Of a stretch of DNA of 34,477 nt, positions 15,146 to 22,208 are shown in pieces (the first letter of the stretch is position 1; each line of letters begins with the position of its first letter). The notes under the pieces were generated by a model. The model was not told where the DNA came from and made no database searches. It worked only from the letters and a program-made list of their open reading frames with translations. This DNA is from Clostridia bacterium (GTDB lineage: Bacteria > Bacillota > Clostridia > Christensenellales > Aristaeellaceae). The stretch lies in assembly GCA_017545905.1 (NCBI GenBank), contig JAFWXL010000017.1, positions 1 to 34,477 of the forward strand, written 5' to 3'. Position numbers and translations under genes: made by a program.

Positions 15146-16144
15146 ATGGGTTTTCTCAATTCGCTGCTGCTGACCATCATGCGTGGTCTGCATGCGGTCA
15201 TCAACAACTATGCGATCACCATCATCATCTTTACGGTCCTGATCAAGCTGGTCGTCATGCCGCTCAACCTCAAGAGCCGCAAGTCTACCATGCGCATGAC
15301 CGCCGTGCAGCCCAAGATGCAGGCGCTGCAGGAGAAGTATAAGGACGATCAGGAAAAGCTCAATCAGAAGATGCAGGAGCTCTACCGCAAGGAGGGCGTC
15401 AGCCCCCTGGGCGGCTGCCTGCCGATGATCATCTCCATGTTCATCCTGTTTGCGATGTTCTACGCCATGCGTACCTTCGCCAACGAACAGCTGGTTACTC
15501 AGTTCCTCACCTTCTATCACAATCCGACCATCGATCCGGCCACGCTGACCGACAGCTTCCTGTGGATCAAGAACCTCTGGATGCCGGACAGCCCGTTCGC
15601 GACCTATATGCCGGACGTGCAGTCCCTGCAGCTGGTCGACTTTGACGTCTGGAACAGTGTCAGCGCGAATCTGGTCGCTTCCGGCGTGATTCCGGAGGCG
15701 CTGAACTTCGCTGACCGCAATGCCATGATGGCCTATATCACCGACGTGGTCACCCCGTTCATCGCCTCCGATGCGTATGCGCCGTATGTCGCGCCGGTTA
15801 CCGGCCTTGGCAACCTGAGCATCCTTGGCCTGATCAGGTTCACCATCTATGAGCACGGCAACGGCTGGTTTATCCTGCCGATCCTGTCCGTCCTCACGCA
15901 GATCTTCATGCAGAACATGACCATGGCCCAGACCATGGCGGCCAACCCGCAGGCGGGCAGCCAGAAGACCATGCTCTATGTCATGACCTTCATGTCTCTG
16001 TACTTCTGTGCGATTTACAACTCTGCCTTCGCGCTCTACTGGGTCATCTCCAACGTCTATGCGCTCGTCGAGCACATTGCGTTTGACAAGTATTTCAAGT
16101 CCCAGGAGCGTAAGGCTGCCACTGCTGAGGAGGTTGGCATCTGA
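15146..16144 (+). CDS. yidC: Membrane protein insertase YidC (Oxa1 family)
   Basis: A 332-residue integral membrane protein that inserts proteins into the cytoplasmic membrane. The first membrane span (about 22-41, ITIIIFTVLIKLVVMPL) is followed by the charged cytoplasmic hairpin (KSRKSTMRMTAVQPKMQ) and the second span (95-112). The conserved SFLWIKNLWMPD lies at 137-148. Spans from 238 onward (NGWFILPILSVLTQ) and the YNSAFALYWVISN core complete the fold. Between them about 80 extra residues (158-236) are inserted compared with typical family members. No lipobox is seen. AGGAGG lies about 11 bases upstream. Its stop overlaps the jag start. Confidence 0.93.
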   Translation: MGFLNSLLLTIMRGLHAVINNYAITIIIFTVLIKLVVMPLNLKSRKSTMRMTAVQPKMQALQEKYKDDQEKLNQKMQELYRKEGVSPLGGCLPMIISMFILFAMFYAMRTFANEQLVTQFLTFYHNPTIDPATLTDSFLWIKNLWMPDSPFATYMPDVQSLQLVDFDVWNSVSANLVASGVIPEALNFADRNAMMAYITDVVTPFIASDAYAPYVAPVTGLGNLSILGLIRFTIYEHGNGWFILPILSVLTQIFMQNMTMAQTMAANPQAGSQKTMLYVMTFMSLYFCAIYNSAFALYWVISNVYALVEHIAFDKYFKSQERKAATAEEVGI

Positions 16145-17442
16145 TGCGCAGCCAGGAATTTACCGGAAAAACGACGCAGGAAGCGATTGACGCCGGCCTT
16201 GCTGCGCTGGGCGTAACCATCGCAGACGTGCATGTCGACGTCATTCAGGAAGGCGCCAAGGGCCTGTTCGGCCTGTTCGGCAGCAAGCCGGCGTGCGTCC
16301 GCCTGACCGTGATGGACGACGAGAAGGAAGACGATCATGGCCTGAGCGATCTGCTTAGCTCCTTCAGCCTGAATGAGCCGCAGAAGAAGAAGCCGGCGCC
16401 CAAGGCTGAAAAGAAGCCGGAAGCCAAGAAGCCGGCTGAAAAGAAGACCGAAGCCAAGCCGGAAGCGAAGGCGGAGGCCAAGGCCGAAAAGAAAGCCGAA
16501 AAGGCCGAAGTGAAGGCCGAGAAGAAGGCTGAAAAGGCCGAGGTGAAGGCTGAGAAGGCCGAGGTGAAGGCTGAGAAGAAGGCTGAAAAGGCCGAGGCGA
16601 AGGCTGAAAAGAAGGCTGAGGAGAAGCCGGAAGAAAAGGCGGAAGCGAAGGCTGAGAAGCCGCGTGCGCCCAAGAAGCCGCGCGCACCCAAGGCCGAGAA
16701 GAAGCCGGCCGAAAAGAAGGCTGAGCCGCGCGAGTATGCGCCGATGGTTCCGGCCAAGCCGTTCACCCCGACCGAGCCGCCGGTTCTCCACGCGGAGGAT
16801 ACCCCGGCCGGCAAGGCGCAGCGCTTCCTGATGGAAGTGACCGGCCTGATGAACGTGAAGGTGGACGTTTATGTGGATGACACCCGCGAGGACGGCCTGT
16901 ACATCCATATGATCGGCGATACGCTGGGCATCCTGATCGGCCGCCGCGGCGAGACGCTCGATGCGCTCCAGTATCTGACCAGCCTGCAGGTGAACAAGGG
17001 CCGTGAGGGCTACATCCGCGTGACGCTGGATACCGAGAATTACCGTGCCAAGCGCGAGGACAGCCTGCGCCGTCTGGCGCAGCGCATGGCCAACCGTGCG
17101 ACCAAGACCGGCCGCAAGGTCGTACTCGAGCCGATGAATCCGTATGAGCGCCGCGTGCTGCACACTGCGCTGCAGAATCATCCGGGCGTGACCACGCACT
17201 CCGAGGGCGAGGAGCCCAACCGCCGCGTGGTGATCATGCTGGCGGGCCAGAGCGAGCGCGCCGAGCAGACCGGCCGCGAGGAGAAGGGCGCCAAGGCTGA
17301 ACACGGCGACAAGCCGTCTTCTTCCCGCCGCCGCCGCAGCCGCCGTGGCCGCCGCGGCCCGAAGAACGCGCAGCCGGCGGGTGAAAATGCCGCTGTCGAA
17401 ACCGCCGCGCAGGACGCGCCGGTTGACGTGCTGGGTGAATAA
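16144..17442 (+). CDS. jag: RNA-binding protein Jag/KhpB
   Basis: A 432-residue cytoplasmic RNA-binding protein. Order: Jag-N domain (1-57, with EGAKGLFGLFG), a very long Lys/Ala/Glu-rich linker (about 80-215), a KH domain from about 227 (LIGRRGETLDALQYL near 264), an R3H domain (MNPYERRVLHTALQ to GEEPNRRVVI), and a basic tail (SSSRRRRSRRGRRG) ending in an acidic segment. KhpB proteins bind RNA with KhpA and affect cell division and envelope growth. The linker is far longer than usual and built from a repeated KAEKKAE unit. ATG 16144 overlaps the yidC stop (TGATG), so the genes are coupled. A G-rich tail after R3H is an additional oddity. Confidence 0.92.
   Translation: MRSQEFTGKTTQEAIDAGLAALGVTIADVHVDVIQEGAKGLFGLFGSKPACVRLTVMDDEKEDDHGLSDLLSSFSLNEPQKKKPAPKAEKKPEAKKPAEKKTEAKPEAKAEAKAEKKAEKAEVKAEKKAEKAEVKAEKAEVKAEKKAEKAEAKAEKKAEEKPEEKAEAKAEKPRAPKKPRAPKAEKKPAEKKAEPREYAPMVPAKPFTPTEPPVLHAEDTPAGKAQRFLMEVTGLMNVKVDVYVDDTREDGLYIHMIGDTLGILIGRRGETLDALQYLTSLQVNKGREGYIRVTLDTENYRAKREDSLRRLAQRMANRATKTGRKVVLEPMNPYERRVLHTALQNHPGVTTHSEGEEPNRRVVIMLAGQSERAEQTGREEKGAKAEHGDKPSSSRRRRSRRGRRGPKNAQPAGENAAVETAAQDAPVDVLGE
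16385..16735 (+). repeat. Degenerate tandem repeats encoding the KAE linker of Jag
   Basis: Repeats of GCTGAGAAG/GCCGAAAAG-type triplets encode KAEKKAEKAEVKAE-like units about 14 residues long. Longer blocks recur nearly identically between 16500 and 16620. This low-complexity DNA is prone to length change by slippage. Confidence 0.8.
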
Positions 17443-17453
17443 GGCAAACAGGG

Positions 17454-17483
17454 ACGAGGCGGAGAAATCTGCCTCGTTCTTTG
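17454..17483 (+). terminator. Weak terminator after jag
   Basis: ACGAGGC (17454-17460) pairs with GCCTCGT (17471-17477), followed by TCTTT. The short T-run makes efficient termination uncertain. Confidence 0.5.
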
Positions 17484-17562
17484 CGCTTATAGAGAATTGT
17501 GCGCAGTAAAGCGACGCAATTGAGAAATGCTGAGGATTTTCGCAGGAAGGGGAATAAGCAAG

Positions 17563-19101
17563 ATGATGAAACGGGCAAACCGATTGCTTGCGAAAGCCGC
17601 GGATTGGATTCGCACGGTGCTGCTGGCTGCTGCGTCAAATGAGATGCTGTTCTTTTTTGCCGCATTTCTGCTGCCGGCTTTTGTGGATACGGAGCTTTTC
17701 CGCTGGCATCCGGAAGAAGTTGAAATGTATGGCAGCATGATCATCATGCCGTGGGGCATGGCTCTGTGCCTTTATCGCCTGGCGCGCAGAAGCCAAATTC
17801 GAGGCGGCGCGCTGCGAGCGGATATCGCTATGCTGTTTGCGCTGCTGGTTTGGATTGTTGTGCCTTTTTGCGTCCGGTTTGGCTTGACGGCCGAGAATAC
17901 GACGAGCTGGCTTGGATACGCCACGGTGTATTTTGTTCTGTATGCGATGACCACAGAGGAATCGTCCGAGCGGCGCGAGGCGCTCTTTGATCAGATTTGC
18001 GCGATGTTTTGCGTTCTGTCGCTGCTGCTGGGCGGCGCGCTGCTCTGGTGCGCATGGACGGGCGCGCAAATCGATGGCGACTGGGTTGTGCACTATGGCA
18101 CCTATGCCAGTGATGGATTCAGCTTTGGCGTGTATAATCTCTCGCAGCTGTGCCACGGAGAGCATTACAACAACACGGGCATGGTTGCGCTGTGCTGCAC
18201 GATGTTCTGTCTTGCGGGCGCGGAACGCGGCAAGCATGTATGGCAGCGTGTGCTGTATCTGATTGCGGCTGTGTTCATGATGATCGTCATTGTACTCACG
18301 CAGAGCAGGACGGCGCGCTATGCGCTCATTGCTGCGATGGGTGCAGGCGTATACAGCCACATGGTTTCGGAGCACAGGATTCCCCATGTGCTGGTTCGCC
18401 AGATGCTGGGTCTGCTGACGGCGGCGGCTGTCATATTCGTTTCGTATACCGGCGCGGCCACGCTGACGGATGCTGCGCTTGTGCATTATGCTGAGCGGGA
18501 GGCGAGCTTCCGTGCGGCGCTGATGCAGGAATCTGCTGCGCAGACGGAAGAGCCGGCACAGGAAGCCGTGCTCGCGCAGGGCGAAGAAGCGGAAAAGGAA
18601 GAGGCAGCAGCTCAGCCGGAGCAGGAGACCGTTAAACCGAAGAAAGCGCGTAATGCTGTCAGCAAGACCTTTTCTCTGAGAACCACCATTTGGGGTGGCC
18701 TTGTCGAGTATTGGAGGCGGAATCCCAAGAATCTGATCATCGGAGCGGGTGCGGGCAAGATCGCGGCTGCGGTGGAGATCATCATTGACTATCCCAAATA
18801 TGGATCCTTGTCCATGCATAACGCCTATCTGCAGCATACAGCGGACTTCGGTCTGATCAGCACAGCGCTGCTGGCTGTGTTCTTCCTGATTGTGCTGCGT
18901 CCTGTGCTGCGCGTGTTCTTTGCCGCTGGCAAGAAGCGCAAGCCAGGTTACAACGCGATGTGCATGATGGTCGTCGGCGCGTTGCTCACAGGCATGATGG
19001 AGAGCCAGCCGCTGATGGCGATGACGGCGGTTAATATGTCGCTGTTTGTCGCGTTGGCGCTGCTTGTTGCGCGGAGCCATGAACTCAAGGACGAGGGCTG
19101 A
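17563..19101 (+). CDS. O-antigen ligase-like polytopic membrane protein
   Basis: A 512-residue membrane protein with about 10-12 predicted spans. Two signatures fit the O-antigen ligase/Wzy family: LTQSRTARYALI after a central span, and the C-terminal SMHNAYLQHTADFGLIS, which carries the conserved HN of the catalytic loop. Between them lies an unusual soluble insert rich in Glu, Ala and Gln (about residues 330-375). In Gram-positives such proteins polymerise or transfer surface glycans; the substrate is unknown. Of two adjacent ATGs (17563, 17566) the first has GGAAGGGG upstream; an ATG at 17527 lacks a good site. No glycosyltransferase genes are adjacent, so it stands alone between jag and a secreted protein. 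Confidence 0.75.
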   Translation: MMKRANRLLAKAADWIRTVLLAAASNEMLFFFAAFLLPAFVDTELFRWHPEEVEMYGSMIIMPWGMALCLYRLARRSQIRGGALRADIAMLFALLVWIVVPFCVRFGLTAENTTSWLGYATVYFVLYAMTTEESSERREALFDQICAMFCVLSLLLGGALLWCAWTGAQIDGDWVVHYGTYASDGFSFGVYNLSQLCHGEHYNNTGMVALCCTMFCLAGAERGKHVWQRVLYLIAAVFMMIVIVLTQSRTARYALIAAMGAGVYSHMVSEHRIPHVLVRQMLGLLTAAAVIFVSYTGAATLTDAALVHYAEREASFRAALMQESAAQTEEPAQEAVLAQGEEAEKEEAAAQPEQETVKPKKARNAVSKTFSLRTTIWGGLVEYWRRNPKNLIIGAGAGKIAAAVEIIIDYPKYGSLSMHNAYLQHTADFGLISTALLAVFFLIVLRPVLRVFFAAGKKRKPGYNAMCMMVVGALLTGMMESQPLMAMTAVNMSLFVALALLVARSHELKDEG

Positions 19102-19112
19102 TTCAAACGTGC

Positions 19113-19142
19113 AGCCGGAGCGTTTTGCGCTCCGGCTTTTAT
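19113..19142 (+). terminator. Terminator after the ligase-like gene
   Basis: A 10-bp perfect stem AGCCGGAGCG (19113-19122) with CGCTCCGGCT (19128-19137), 5-base loop, T-run TTTT. Confidence 0.88.
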
Positions 19143-19160
19143 GATGGACAGGTGAAGTTC

Positions 19161-19190
19161 TTGTAAAAAGTCCTCTGCATGTGTTATAAT
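19161..19190 (+). promoter_or_regulatory. Promoter of the Ig-domain secreted protein
   Basis: TTGTAA (19161-19166), 18 bases, consensus TATAAT (19185-19190), about 40 bases before the start codon. Confidence 0.72.
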
Positions 19191-19232
19191 AAAAGTTACG
19201 AACATGAACACAACACCCGGAGGGGGATTTTG

Positions 19233-20792
19233 ATGATGAAGAAACGGGCGATGGCGCTGCTGCTGGGCGTGATGATGCTCCTTGCCGCTGGTGCACTGGC
19301 ACAGGGGGCGACGTATGTCTTTCCGTACGAGGGCTTCCGCTATACGCAGAGCGAAGCGGAAACCGTGCTCACGCAGACGAATCTGCATGAACATGAGGAG
19401 CTGATTGCCTCGCTGGGCACGACGAAGGAAGCCATCCTCGCAAGCTATATGGCCTCCGGCATTGTTATGGAGGTGCTCACGCAGGATGGCGGCCAGATCG
19501 CGGTGAGCGTCGCTGACGCCGGAGATTTTTCCGACGTGCAGTGGATGTCTGAGATCGGCGGGGAACGGCTGGAGGCGTTCAGGGCGCTCTTTGAGGACAG
19601 CGGTCTCTATGAAACGGTTGATCTGACCGATACCGAGCCGGTCTGTGTGCGCCTGACCAGCTCGGCGATGTATGCGTCCATGCCAGTGTATTCGCTGCGT
19701 TACGCGATGCTGCATCTGGGCCGCCTGTACATGATCACACAGACCATCGTGGGCCGTGCGCCGGAGAGCGCAGACGACGTGCGCATAGCCGAGGTGCTCT
19801 CGGGTATGAAGCTGCTCTCCACAGTGTCCGATCCGACGCCGGAACCCACGCCTGTGCCGACCCCGACCCCGGCGCCGACGCCTGTGCCCACGCCCGGCAT
19901 TGCCGAAGTGCTGGCCAGCGACGGCACAATGGAAGTCAGCGGCGTGCCGGCCTATACGAATAACCCGCGTATCACCGTTTCCGGCGTGACCGATCCGTCC
20001 GCCGAGGTGCGTGTGGCGGTGGATGACCGCACGCTTGGCACGGTGACGGCCAGAAAGGACGGCAGCTTCTCGCTGGATGTGACGCTGCCTGCGGATGGCG
20101 AGCAGACGCTGGCGGTCATGACCGATACAGCGGAGGTTATGCTTGCCGTGCACTATGAGATGCCGATGGCTAAGCTGATCATCACCGAGCCGGAGACGCC
20201 GAATTTCACCGGTGAATATGTCATGGTGCGCGGCGTGACGGAGCCTAATGCGACGGTCTATATCGCCGGCAAGGGCATGAACGCCAATGTCAAGGCCAAT
20301 AAGAACGGCGATTTCTCTATGCGCGTCTTTATAGAAGACGAGGGCGAGCAGACCTTCACGCTGCGTTCGAAGCTCAAGAATTATCGTGAAAATACGATGG
20401 AAATCACGCTCAGACGTGAGTTTACCCTGCGCGAGGGTATTGCTGATTTCCGCAGGAGCCTGATCGCCGTGGAATATGCGCAGCTGGCGAAGGCGCCGGA
20501 GCAGTATATCGGAAAGCACTTCTCCTATCGCGGCAAGGTCATGGCCTTTACCGATTACGACGGCAGGGCTTGCGCGCTGGTGTGCGTAGAAAACCCGACC
20601 GTCGGCAAATGGTATGCGCCCGTCTGGGCGGTGCTCAGCGGTGAGGCGGAGGGTCTTGCCGAGGGCAGCATTGCGACGTTCTATCTCGTCGGCGAAGGAC
20701 TGACCCTGCCGGCAGACGGCGAATACACCGAGGACGGCGCAGCAGCGGAAGCGCCGGTCGCCGTGGCCAGATACATCACGGAGATCAAATAA
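19233..20792 (+). CDS. Secreted protein with Pro-Thr linker and Ig-like repeats
   Basis: A 519-residue exported protein of unknown function. It has a signal peptide (MMKKRAMALLLGVMMLLAAG, cleavage probably after ALA near 23) and an N-terminal globular domain (about 25-200). Next is a proline-threonine linker of PTP[E/V/A] repeats (about 203-222), then two bacterial Ig-like domains with the VxGVTxPxAxVxV pattern (about 230-310 and 315-395). The C-terminal domain (about 400-519) reads like an OB-type barrel (YIGKHFSYRGKVMAF). There is no sortase motif or membrane anchor at the end, so it is released or held non-covalently. ATG 19233 is preceded by GGAGGGGG. It is transcribed alone, from its own promoter to its own terminator. 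Confidence 0.75.
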   Translation: MMKKRAMALLLGVMMLLAAGALAQGATYVFPYEGFRYTQSEAETVLTQTNLHEHEELIASLGTTKEAILASYMASGIVMEVLTQDGGQIAVSVADAGDFSDVQWMSEIGGERLEAFRALFEDSGLYETVDLTDTEPVCVRLTSSAMYASMPVYSLRYAMLHLGRLYMITQTIVGRAPESADDVRIAEVLSGMKLLSTVSDPTPEPTPVPTPTPAPTPVPTPGIAEVLASDGTMEVSGVPAYTNNPRITVSGVTDPSAEVRVAVDDRTLGTVTARKDGSFSLDVTLPADGEQTLAVMTDTAEVMLAVHYEMPMAKLIITEPETPNFTGEYVMVRGVTEPNATVYIAGKGMNANVKANKNGDFSMRVFIEDEGEQTFTLRSKLKNYRENTMEITLRREFTLREGIADFRRSLIAVEYAQLAKAPEQYIGKHFSYRGKVMAFTDYDGRACALVCVENPTVGKWYAPVWAVLSGEAEGLAEGSIATFYLVGEGLTLPADGEYTEDGAAAEAPVAVARYITEIK

Positions 20793-20840
20793 GGCGTACA
20801 GCAGCCGAAAGAGCAGATACGCATAAGCGACAAAAACTGA

Positions 20841-20866
20841 GAGCCGGGGTTTTCCGGCTCTTTTTT
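20841..20866 (+). terminator. Terminator of the Ig-domain protein gene
   Basis: GAGCCGG (20841-20847) pairs with CCGGCTC (20854-20860), then six T. The 290 bases from here to the next gene hold only the promoter/operator at 21073. Confidence 0.9.
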
Positions 20867-21072
20867 CTTTGTGTATATGATCCCGGAGTTTACGACGGCG
20901 AAACTGAAAGGCTGAAAACATGGATTTCGGTTTAGAAAACGTAAATCCTGCGTCATGTCTTACTGTTGCTGTAAAACTAAACAATATCAGGAAAAATGTG
21001 GGTTGTCGCCGAATGACCGCGGAGAAAAACCGAACATTTCCAAGAAAATGGACAGAAGATTTTCAAGATATA

Positions 21073-21108
21073 TTGACATGATGCGGATTATATGCTTTAA
21101 TCTGCATC
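21073..21108 (+). promoter_or_regulatory. Promoter with overlapping palindromic operator for the XRE-cupin gene
   Basis: TTGACA (21073-21078), 17 bases, TTTAAT (21096-21101). A 10-bp inverted repeat with one mismatch, GATGCGGATT (21080-21089) and AATCTGCATC (21099-21108), covers the spacer and -10 box. Binding there would block RNA polymerase, so autorepression by the XRE-cupin protein is the likely use. Confidence 0.7.
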
Positions 21109-21156
21109 GTAGATTAACCTGAAGTTATGTATTACTAAACCAAAGGGGGATTTTCC

Positions 21157-21699
21157 GTGGAGATCAACATCGGCGAGAAGCTGCGCAGCCTGCGTCAGAA
21201 AAACAACCTGACGCAGAAGGAACTGGCGGATCGCTGCGAATTGTCCAAGGGTTTTATTTCCCAGCTGGAGAGCAACCAGACGTCGCCGTCTCTTTCGACG
21301 CTGGAGGACATCCTGACAACGCTGGGCAGCTCGTTTCACGAGTTCTTCTCGGATGAGCAGGGAGATAATCCCGTCTGCCGCAAGGAGGACGTATTCATCA
21401 AGGAGAATGACGAAGGCGTGACGATCCACTGGCTGATTCCCAATGCGCAGAAGAAGGATATTGAGCCGATTCTGGTGACGATTGAACCGGGCGCAAAGAC
21501 GGAGACGGATCTGCCGCATATGGGCGAGGAATTCGGACATGTGCTCTCTGGCGCGGTGACACTGGTGCTGGGCGAGAAGAGCTACCGCGTGCGCAAGGGC
21601 GACAGCTTCTCGTACAAGCCGAATGTACAGCACTATCTGCACAACACCGGCAAGACGCCGGCGAGCGTGATCTGGGTTTGCACGCCGCCGAACTTTTGA
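21157..21699 (+). CDS. XRE-cupin transcriptional regulator (PuuR-like)
   Basis: A 180-residue regulator. Residues 5-60 are an XRE helix-turn-helix (LRQKNNLTQKELADRCELSK, FISQLESNQTSPSLSTLEDI). Residues about 105-178 form a small cupin barrel (HMGEEFGHVLSGAVTLVLGE and GDSFSYKPNVQHYLHN), the ligand-sensing part in PuuR-type proteins. GTG 21157 is chosen for AAAGGGGGA 7 bases upstream. It stands just upstream of potABCD on the same strand, as is common in Bacillota, so it probably senses a polyamine and controls uptake. A palindrome over its own -10 box supports autoregulation. About 500 bp of repeats lie between it and potA. Confidence 0.88.
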   Translation: MEINIGEKLRSLRQKNNLTQKELADRCELSKGFISQLESNQTSPSLSTLEDILTTLGSSFHEFFSDEQGDNPVCRKEDVFIKENDEGVTIHWLIPNAQKKDIEPILVTIEPGAKTETDLPHMGEEFGHVLSGAVTLVLGEKSYRVRKGDSFSYKPNVQHYLHNTGKTPASVIWVCTPPNF

Positions 21700-21727
21700 T
21701 GAAATAATCAATGTGCCTGCGGCGCAG

Positions 21728-21793
21728 TACGCGCTGCGCTAAGGAGACGCGCTGCGCTGAGGAGACGCGCTGCGCTGAGGAGACGCGCTGCGC
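21728..21793. repeat. 18-bp tandem repeat, 3.7 copies
   Basis: The unit ACGCGCTGCGCTGAGGAG occupies 21728-21745 (one difference), 21746-21763 and 21764-21781, with a 12-base partial copy at 21782-21793. It is intergenic, between the XRE-cupin gene and potA. Confidence 0.92.
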
Positions 21794-22015
21794 TGTGCCC
21801 AGAAGGATGAGGAGGGGCTCCTCGCCCCTCCTACATCCCTCTGGACTCCCATACCACCCTCGAACGCTGGGGAGGTATAAGGGACTTTGAGCAGCGAAGA
21901 TTCGTTTCCGGCGTACGCGTGCGACGGAGTCGCAACTGTGCTTTTGCGCAGGGGCTGGATTGAAGTACACGCGGCTTAAATCGAATGATGGAGACAAACA
22001 AAGTTTGCCATGATC
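21794..22015. other. Gene-free repeat-rich stretch with hairpins
   Basis: No gene is seen. A 9-bp stem AGGAGGGGC (21809-21817) with GCCCCTCCT (21823-21831) could act as a terminator-like or processing hairpin, but no T-run follows. A smaller hairpin TGCGAC-gga-GTCGCA lies near 21930. Confidence 0.6.
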
Positions 22016-22191
22016 AGCTGCTTAAAGCAGCCGCGAAGTGGACTGGAGCCGAGCGCGTCCTGTGGACGCAATCAGCGAGGCGGAACGTCGGGAATCGCAA
22101 GGAGCGGCAGAATGCCGCGACTATGCGAGTTCCCCGGAAGAAGGGGTTCGGGGACAATGTCCCCGAGCGGGGATTGGGGCGGCAGCCCCAA
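22016..22191 (-). repeat. Structured intergenic repeat, copy B, in the potA leader
   Basis: Inverted relative to copy A; 22023-22102 matches 12689-12610 exactly (80 bases). Read on the minus strand it has GCATAGTCG followed by hairpin GCGGCA-ttc-TGCCGC, then the GCGTCC-aca-GGACGC hairpin. The second module has TCGGGGAC-aat-GTCCCCGA (22148-22166) and TTGGGGC-ggca-GCCCCAA (22174-22191). It ends at the potA ribosome binding site. Confidence 0.85.
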
Positions 22192-22208
22192 AGAAGGAGG
22201 ACCGGAAT

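Noticed and set aside
16335-16814. Antisense reading frame of 159 codons rich in Ser, Ala and Phe opposite jag
   Set aside because: It is the mirror of the KAE repeat coding; no ribosome binding site or family feature.
17635-20984. Two long minus-strand frames (555 and 678 codons) opposite the ligase-like and Ig-domain genes
   Set aside because: Low-complexity Arg/His-rich translations with no domain; plus-strand genes have signal peptides, promoters and terminators.
21728-21793. CRISPR-like array
   Set aside because: The units abut with no spacers, so it is a simple tandem repeat. No cas genes are in the window.
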